Positions 28,899 to 34,202 of a DNA stretch of 34,202 bases are shown piece after piece. Position 1 is the stretch's first letter. Each line of letters starts with the position of its first letter. Below the pieces are notes generated by a model, which saw only the letters and a list, made by a program, of their open reading frames with translations, did not search any database and was not told the origin of the DNA. A program made the translations under genes and the position numbers. This stretch comes from Bacillota bacterium (GTDB lineage: Bacteria; Bacillota; SHA-98; UBA4971), in contig DUVA01000025.1 of the NCBI GenBank assembly GCA_012841305.1, forward strand, positions 1 through 34,202, in the 5' to 3' direction.

Positions 28899-29761
28899 CC
28901 CCCTACCCCGACAGACTGAAATATCAGTCCTGGGGGAACAATGTGTCCGTCAAACTCAAGAACCTCCTCGCCAAGCCCGAGAGCGACAGCCAAAAGTTGA
29001 GTGAAATAAACAACAGGAACAGCATTTTCGCCTCGCTCAACACTACCGGATTGCGCATAATCCAAATTGAATTGACACAACGGGCAACTCGTGACAATAA
29101 CCTTGGCGCCTCGGGACTTTGCTGATTCCACCACGAGCCTGCTGGGGCTCACAGCCGGTTCTCCGGGTTGGAGCACCACATAGCTCCCGCAGCACTCTGT
29201 CTTGTAAGGATACTCCACCGGATCGCATCCGAGAGCAGAGAGAAACTCCTCCAGAACACTGGGAGATTCAGGATCATCGATTCCCACCTCTTCAGGGGGG
29301 CGAAGCAAGAGACATCCATAGTACGCTGCAACAGGAAGCCCGGCAAAAGGCGAAACAACCTTCCGGGCCAGTGATTCGAACCCTATCTCGTCTCTTAGAA
29401 TCTCGAGAAGATGCAGGACTTCCACTTCGCCTGAATAGTCCTCTTCGATGAAAGCGCACACCTTCTCCCGCTTGTCAAGGTCTTCACGTATTACATGATT
29501 CGTCCGCTTAAGCACGTTCAAGCAAGCTGAGCACAAAGTAACAAGCTCACGTCCTGCCTTCTTGGCTGAAGCGAGGGTACGAGTAGGGGATACCAGAGGG
29601 AAGGAATTGTCAATCTGTAGGGGAAAGGTGGCGCCGCAGCATTGCCATTCCTCCAGTTCCTCCAGACACACACCTAGAACCTCACAGGAAGCAAGGGTTG
29701 AGGACTCAAACCCCTTTGCCTTAGCCCGAAGTGTACAGCCGGGGAAGTACGAGTAAACCAC
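28880..29761 (-). CDS. hdrB: Heterodisulfide reductase subunit B-like protein (two CCG domains)
   Basis: FPGCTLR...WQCCGATFPL...LCSAC and YYGCLLLRP...ECCGSYVVL...SCPLC. Confidence 0.93.
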   Translation of the reverse strand: MVYSYFPGCTLRAKAKGFESSTLASCEVLGVCLEELEEWQCCGATFPLQIDNSFPLVSPTRTLASAKKAGRELVTLCSACLNVLKRTNHVIREDLDKREKVCAFIEEDYSGEVEVLHLLEILRDEIGFESLARKVVSPFAGLPVAAYYGCLLLRPPEEVGIDDPESPSVLEEFLSALGCDPVEYPYKTECCGSYVVLQPGEPAVSPSRLVVESAKSRGAKVIVTSCPLCQFNLDYAQSGSVERGENAVPVVYFTQLLAVALGLGEEVLEFDGHIVPPGLIFQSVGVGGCGGLT

Positions 29762-29838
29762 AGGAGTTCACCCTCCAGACTGCCGCAATTATAGGATGGC
29801 GGCAAAACAAGTCATGGAATCGTAACAAGGCTGCTGCG

Positions 29839-30237
29839 TTATGTGTACTTTCGAAATGCTGCTACTAAAGCTTGTTCCGGGACTATTTCCAGTAGTTCGT
29901 AAGGAATTTCAGCAGGGTTCAAGCATCTGTCCCCAGGACGAAGGAATGTTGACCTTAAGGATTCCATTACGTTCGCAAGACTCATGCCTCTGGGACAACG
30001 GGCACTACATGCAAGGCACGACGCGCACACCCAGATGGTTTTCGAATCCAAGGCCTCTTGTACCTGCCCTAACTGCAAGAGTCTTATGACCTGATGGGGA
30101 AGGAGATCCATAGCTGAGGTCATAGCACATCCTGCAGAACACTTACCGCACTGGTAACATGACAGAATCTCTTCCCCGCTGATATCCTGGAGCTTGCGCT
30201 TATCCTCGGTATGGATTACCTCTCGTGATAGCTTCAA
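29839..30237 (-). CDS. hdrC: Heterodisulfide reductase subunit C-like ferredoxin
   Basis: CYQCGKCSAGCAM and CASCLACSARCPRGM, directly upstream of hdrB. Confidence 0.9.
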   Translation of the reverse strand: MKLSREVIHTEDKRKLQDISGEEILSCYQCGKCSAGCAMTSAMDLLPHQVIRLLQLGQVQEALDSKTIWVCASCLACSARCPRGMSLANVMESLRSTFLRPGDRCLNPAEIPYELLEIVPEQALVAAFRKYT

Positions 30238-30350
30238 ACCCCATCTCTCCTCTACTCATAAACCTACTTGTCAGGTTCGGGCCTCACACGTCACAAAGCT
30301 CTTCGACAAAACCTTTGCAATTCCTTTAATATTGCGTCATGTCTCTCGGA

Positions 30351-32342
30351 TCAAGCAGACGCGATGGTTTCAGGGCGTTTCCGTGCTACGCGCACTTTTT
30401 GCATGAAGTATACTGCACCTATGAACACAAGTCCGATAACATCCGTAGTTACGCTGGGATGAATAAGAGAGAGACCGCCTACGAGAAGAAGGAGCCGTTC
30501 AATACCTGTGGTGTTCGTAATCAACCATGCCTCCACACCTGCGCCCAACCCCAGCATCCCTAAGAGCGCACCTCCCACCACTCGGAGCGTGTGGGTCCAT
30601 GGCACATTCCCGAGGAGCAAGAGAGAAGGAGAATACACGAAGAAATACGGCACCAAGAATGCCGCGATTGCAAGTTTTGTAGACTCAACAGCGGTTTTCA
30701 GGGGATTCGCCTTTGCTATCCCTGCGCCTGCCATGGCTGCAAGAGCTACAGGCGGGGTCAGATCAGCGACTATGCCGAAATAGAACGCGAACATATGAGC
30801 AGCGATAGCCGGAACCCCCAACTTCAGGAGCGCAGGGGCGGCTATTGTTGATGTTATCACATAGTTGGCTGTAGTAGGCGCTCCCATACCAAGCACAAGG
30901 GAAGTCAACATAGTAAATATCAAGGTCGGTAAGAGCTGCCCACGGGCGAGTTCTATCAGACCATTGGCCAGTTTAAGTCCAAGCCCGGTCAGGGTCACGG
31001 TTCCGACTATCATACCTGCAGCCGCGCAAGCGATTACTACTCCTAAAGCATTTCGGGCTCCCATTTCCAGGGCAGATATGATATCCCCCCGCTTCATCCT
31101 GGTAGCGCTTGATAGGAAGCTGGAGAGCACAGCGACGACAAGTCCCCAGAGAGCGGCCTTCATCGGAGTGCTGCCTGTAACAAGCAAATAAACGATGATC
31201 ACAAGCGGGAGAAAGAGCTGGCCCCGCTCGCGCATGATCTTCCAAAACCTAGGCAGCTTATCCCGTTCCAACCCTTTCAGGCCTGTTTTCTTTGCCTCAA
31301 GGTGAACTACAATAAAGACACCGGCAAAATAAAGGATCGCGGGGATAACTGCGGATTTTACTATTTGAAGATAAGGAACCCCAATGAATTCCGCCATCAA
31401 AAACGCTGCAGCACCCATAATAGGTGGCATTATCTGCCCACCGGTTGAAGCAGATGCCTCTACTGCGCCTGCGAACTCCGGCCTATAGCCTAATCTCTTC
31501 ATCATGGGAATAGTGAAGCTTCCTGACCCCACCGTGTTCGCTACTGAGCTCCCTGACACAGTCCCTTCGAACGCACTGGTGATGACAGCAACCTTCGCAG
31601 GCCCTCCTGCGGCATGCCCTGCAATCGAATTGGATATGTCAATGAAGAACTGGCCGATGCCTGTCTTTTCAAGAAACGCCCCAAACAATATGAAAAGGAA
31701 TATGAATACAGAGGACACTCCCAGAGGAATACCAAATATTCCTTCAGTAGTATAAAACATATGGCTTACAAGTCTTTGCAGAGAAGCTCCCCTGTGCTGA
31801 AAGAAACCAGGTATGTAGCGTCCGAAGTAGCAATAAGCCAAAGCGACGCTTACCACTACGAGGATGGGTATACCAACAACTCTCCTTGTGGCCTCCAGCA
31901 CAACCAGGATTCCAATTGCACCGATTATTATATCCAGCCTGGTATAGGCCCCTGCCCTAATAAGCAGAGGATGAAAATTCCATACAGGATAGCTCATGAC
32001 AAAGACAGCCAGCACAGCAAGGGCAACATCGTACCAGGCAAGCTTATGCGCGCCTTTTCGTGTCGCAGGATAAAGGAGATATGTCAAAGCAAGGCCGAAT
32101 CCTAGATGAACAGCTCTCTGTATCTGCGCCGGAAGCACCCCAAAGGCTGCAGTATATAGATGAAACAGCGAAAATGCGATTGCAATTACGGAGACTACTA
32201 TAGAAAACATGCCCGGGATCCTTCGATAAGCTGATTCCCTGTCATACTTCATCAGAATCTCTTCAATTTCCTCATCACTTACGACTTCGTAAGCGCCTAC
32301 CTCTACAGTTGTGGTGTTCTTTAGTTCTGTCTTCTCATCCAC
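30351..32342 (-). CDS. TRAP transporter fused permease (DctQM-like, TAXI type)
   Basis: Many TM segments; FEGTVSGSSVANTVGSGSFTIPMMKRLGYRPEFAGAVEASASTGGQIMPPIMGAAAFLMAEF. Confidence 0.94.
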   Translation of the reverse strand: MDEKTELKNTTTVEVGAYEVVSDEEIEEILMKYDRESAYRRIPGMFSIVVSVIAIAFSLFHLYTAAFGVLPAQIQRAVHLGFGLALTYLLYPATRKGAHKLAWYDVALAVLAVFVMSYPVWNFHPLLIRAGAYTRLDIIIGAIGILVVLEATRRVVGIPILVVVSVALAYCYFGRYIPGFFQHRGASLQRLVSHMFYTTEGIFGIPLGVSSVFIFLFILFGAFLEKTGIGQFFIDISNSIAGHAAGGPAKVAVITSAFEGTVSGSSVANTVGSGSFTIPMMKRLGYRPEFAGAVEASASTGGQIMPPIMGAAAFLMAEFIGVPYLQIVKSAVIPAILYFAGVFIVVHLEAKKTGLKGLERDKLPRFWKIMRERGQLFLPLVIIVYLLVTGSTPMKAALWGLVVAVLSSFLSSATRMKRGDIISALEMGARNALGVVIACAAAGMIVGTVTLTGLGLKLANGLIELARGQLLPTLIFTMLTSLVLGMGAPTTANYVITSTIAAPALLKLGVPAIAAHMFAFYFGIVADLTPPVALAAMAGAGIAKANPLKTAVESTKLAIAAFLVPYFFVYSPSLLLLGNVPWTHTLRVVGGALLGMLGLGAGVEAWLITNTTGIERLLLLVGGLSLIHPSVTTDVIGLVFIGAVYFMQKVRVARKRPETIASA

Positions 32343-32845
32343 TCATATCTCCTCCCTAGAAAAGGTGCAACAAGAGGTTCACGCACCACTCTTATCCGAA
32401 GGCCGGTCCCTGGTTTGGCAATGCTTGCTAATACTACTTCTTCTCCTCCTACAGTAAGGACATGGCCTGGAACAGGGCTCACAGCAACCAGGAATGGTTC
32501 AATTTCCCGGCGCATTCCGGTAATACGGATCTTTCCGCCTTCGACCACTGACTTCGCTCCTTCATCCGGCATAGTGGGCAAGCCGGCCCCGAAGGATTCA
32601 TATTCTGTCTCGACAAGGTATATCTTGCCGTCTCCTTCAATCCTAAAGATTTCTTTAACAGGTGTCCTTTCAATGGAGTGGACAAACTCCAAAGTGAATT
32701 TATCTCCCTCTTTCGCCGGCACCTGATATAAACGGACTCCGGAACGCATCTCCTCAACCCTAAAGGCCAGGCGCGGGGAAAAGAGGGAAATCAAAAGGAT
32801 AGCTCCCACGGTAATTACAACAATAATTCGTCTTAGAATCCTCAT
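32321..32845 (-). CDS. DUF1850-type membrane-anchored protein of a TRAP operon
   Basis: FTLEFVHSIERTPVKEIFRIEGDGKIYLVETEYESFGAGLP; overlaps the permease start by about 22 nt. Confidence 0.8.
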   Translation of the reverse strand: MRILRRIIVVITVGAILLISLFSPRLAFRVEEMRSGVRLYQVPAKEGDKFTLEFVHSIERTPVKEIFRIEGDGKIYLVETEYESFGAGLPTMPDEGAKSVVEGGKIRITGMRREIEPFLVAVSPVPGHVLTVGGEEVVLASIAKPGTGLRIRVVREPLVAPFLGRRYEWMRRQN

Positions 32846-32879
32846 GACATTATGACAGATGCGGCGCTCGTTCCGACAA

Positions 32880-32914
32880 CCGGGCGTGCCTGGTAATTAT
32901 CTGTGCACGCCCGG
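32880..32914. other. Intercistronic hairpin, perfect 10-bp stem ccgggcgtgc / gcacgcccgg, 15-nt loop
   Basis: Perfect inverted repeat between the TAXI receptor stop and the DUF1850 start. Confidence 0.8.
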
Positions 32915-32981
32915 CTAATGACCGCGGTCTCCTCCAGATTCCACAGTACATCTTGGCGTATAGATTCGATGCTATACGCTC

Positions 32982-33944
32982 CTACTTTACAATACCCTTC
33001 TCCCTGAAGTACTTCTCAGCGCCGGGGTGTAGAGGTGTGCTGACTCCGGTCAGCGCGCCTTCCAAGCTGATTTCTTTGCCTTTGGCATGACTTGTGGCAA
33101 GCTCAGGAAGGTTATCGAACAAAGCGGCAGTCATCTTGTATACAGCATCGGTATCCAGGTCTCGTCGTGCGATAAGCACAGCTTGCACAGCGACGGTCTG
33201 GACAAGCTCAGTCTGGTTAATATAGCAATCTGCCGGAATTGTGGCTTGACCATAGAACCCATACGTGCTATGTAACTTCTTGAACATCTCATCAGTGACA
33301 AAGAGGACCTTTATCTTATGCATCGTAGCGGTATCCTGTATACCTGCGTTGGGTATACCTGCAGTAACAAAAAACGCGTCAATGTGTCTGTCCTTGAAAG
33401 CCTCTGCGGATTCTGCGAAGCTCAAGTACTGCACCTGTCCTAGGTCCTTATATGCAAGGCCATAAGTCTCCAAGAGCTGCCTTGCGTTAGCTTCAGTCCC
33501 GCTGCCGGGAGCGCCTACGGAAACCTTCTTGCCCTTCAGGTCAGCGATGGAGTCAATTCCGGATTCCTCCCGTACCACGACTTGGATCAACTCGGGATAC
33601 AGGGACGCTATAACCGCGAATTTCTGCAGCTTCCCGCCGTCCTTAAACATCTCAGTCCCGTTCCACGCATAGTCTGCGATGTCAGTCTGTACTAGAGCCA
33701 GGTCAACCTCTCCGTTTTCGATCATCCTGATATTCGCGACAGAAGCCCCTGTGCTCTGAACGCTGACACTGACATCCTTTACTTTTGAATTGATAATCTG
33801 AGACATTGCCCCGCCCAGGGGATAGTAAGTGCCTGCAGTGCCACCTGTAGCCATGACTAGTTGAGCGGTGGCAGCCAAGGAGGGAACAGCCATAATAAGA
33901 ACAAGACACACAACAACACCTGACAGTAGAAGCCTTCTCATCAT
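32982..33944 (-). CDS. TAXI-family TRAP transporter solute-binding protein
   Basis: Signal peptide; LVMATGGTAGTYYPLGGAMSQIIN, VSVQSTGASVANIRMIENGEVDLALVQTDIADYAWNG, KVSVGAPGSGTEANARQLLE. Confidence 0.94.
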   Translation of the reverse strand: MMRRLLLSGVVVCLVLIMAVPSLAATAQLVMATGGTAGTYYPLGGAMSQIINSKVKDVSVSVQSTGASVANIRMIENGEVDLALVQTDIADYAWNGTEMFKDGGKLQKFAVIASLYPELIQVVVREESGIDSIADLKGKKVSVGAPGSGTEANARQLLETYGLAYKDLGQVQYLSFAESAEAFKDRHIDAFFVTAGIPNAGIQDTATMHKIKVLFVTDEMFKKLHSTYGFYGQATIPADCYINQTELVQTVAVQAVLIARRDLDTDAVYKMTAALFDNLPELATSHAKGKEISLEGALTGVSTPLHPGAEKYFREKGIVK

Positions 33945-34202
33945 CTCAACCTCCTAATTCTTCTACATTCTAAGTCTTTTCCATTGACCACTGTTTACCA
34001 TTGCATTCTGATAATACATCGCATTCGTGCAATTACAATTTTTACATTCGACAACTCTGTATGAATTCCTTCCTTGCGTCTACTATCTTACTCCCTTCCC
34101 TCTTACGCATCCGGCCGCCGGCCCTTATTCAGAGCCTTGCCTTGGAGCGACCTAAATGTTAGTATTTGCTTATAGCGGGTATTGTCTCATGTATTGATGA
34201 TA

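Noticed and set aside
29781-29803. Hairpin tgccgc...gcggca between hdrC and hdrB
   Set aside because: Only a 6-bp stem; too weak to claim as a terminator or regulatory element.
1-34202. tRNA, rRNA, transposase, phage or plasmid genes
   Set aside because: None recognised on either strand; nearly all space is explained by the listed genes.

Overview
The 34.2 kb window comes from an anaerobic, Firmicutes-like bacterium (inferred from gene content) and is coded mostly on the minus strand. I found no rRNA, tRNA, CRISPR array or intact mobile element. From left to right: (1) an intergenic array of 19-bp degenerate palindromes at 49-248, spaced alternately 33 and 41 bp (a 74-bp higher-order unit); (2) an EamA transporter and rdgB-rph-murI; (3) a triple-AMIN N-acetylmuramoyl-L-alanine amidase and an XRE regulator; (4) an actinobacterial-type GlgM glycosyltransferase, a maltokinase-like protein and a divergent PlsY; (5) a trypsin-like protease and a subtilisin-like protease, followed by three tandem micro-ORFs of 28-37 aa that are absent from the supplied ORF track and encode related Trp-Trp membrane peptides, plus small hypothetical proteins; (6) a long minus-strand cluster with TAXI-TRAP transporter, HdrCBA, a double-HdrA fusion, MvhD, an FrhB/FdhB-like protein, a soluble FrdB/FrdA-like pair, a 2-oxoacid:ferredoxin oxidoreductase and succinyl-CoA synthetase. 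The best candidates for new biology are the Hdr-linked soluble fumarate reductase/KOR/SucCD module, the tandem WW micro-peptides beside the protease pair, and the palindrome array. All family assignments come from reading motifs; no database search was run.
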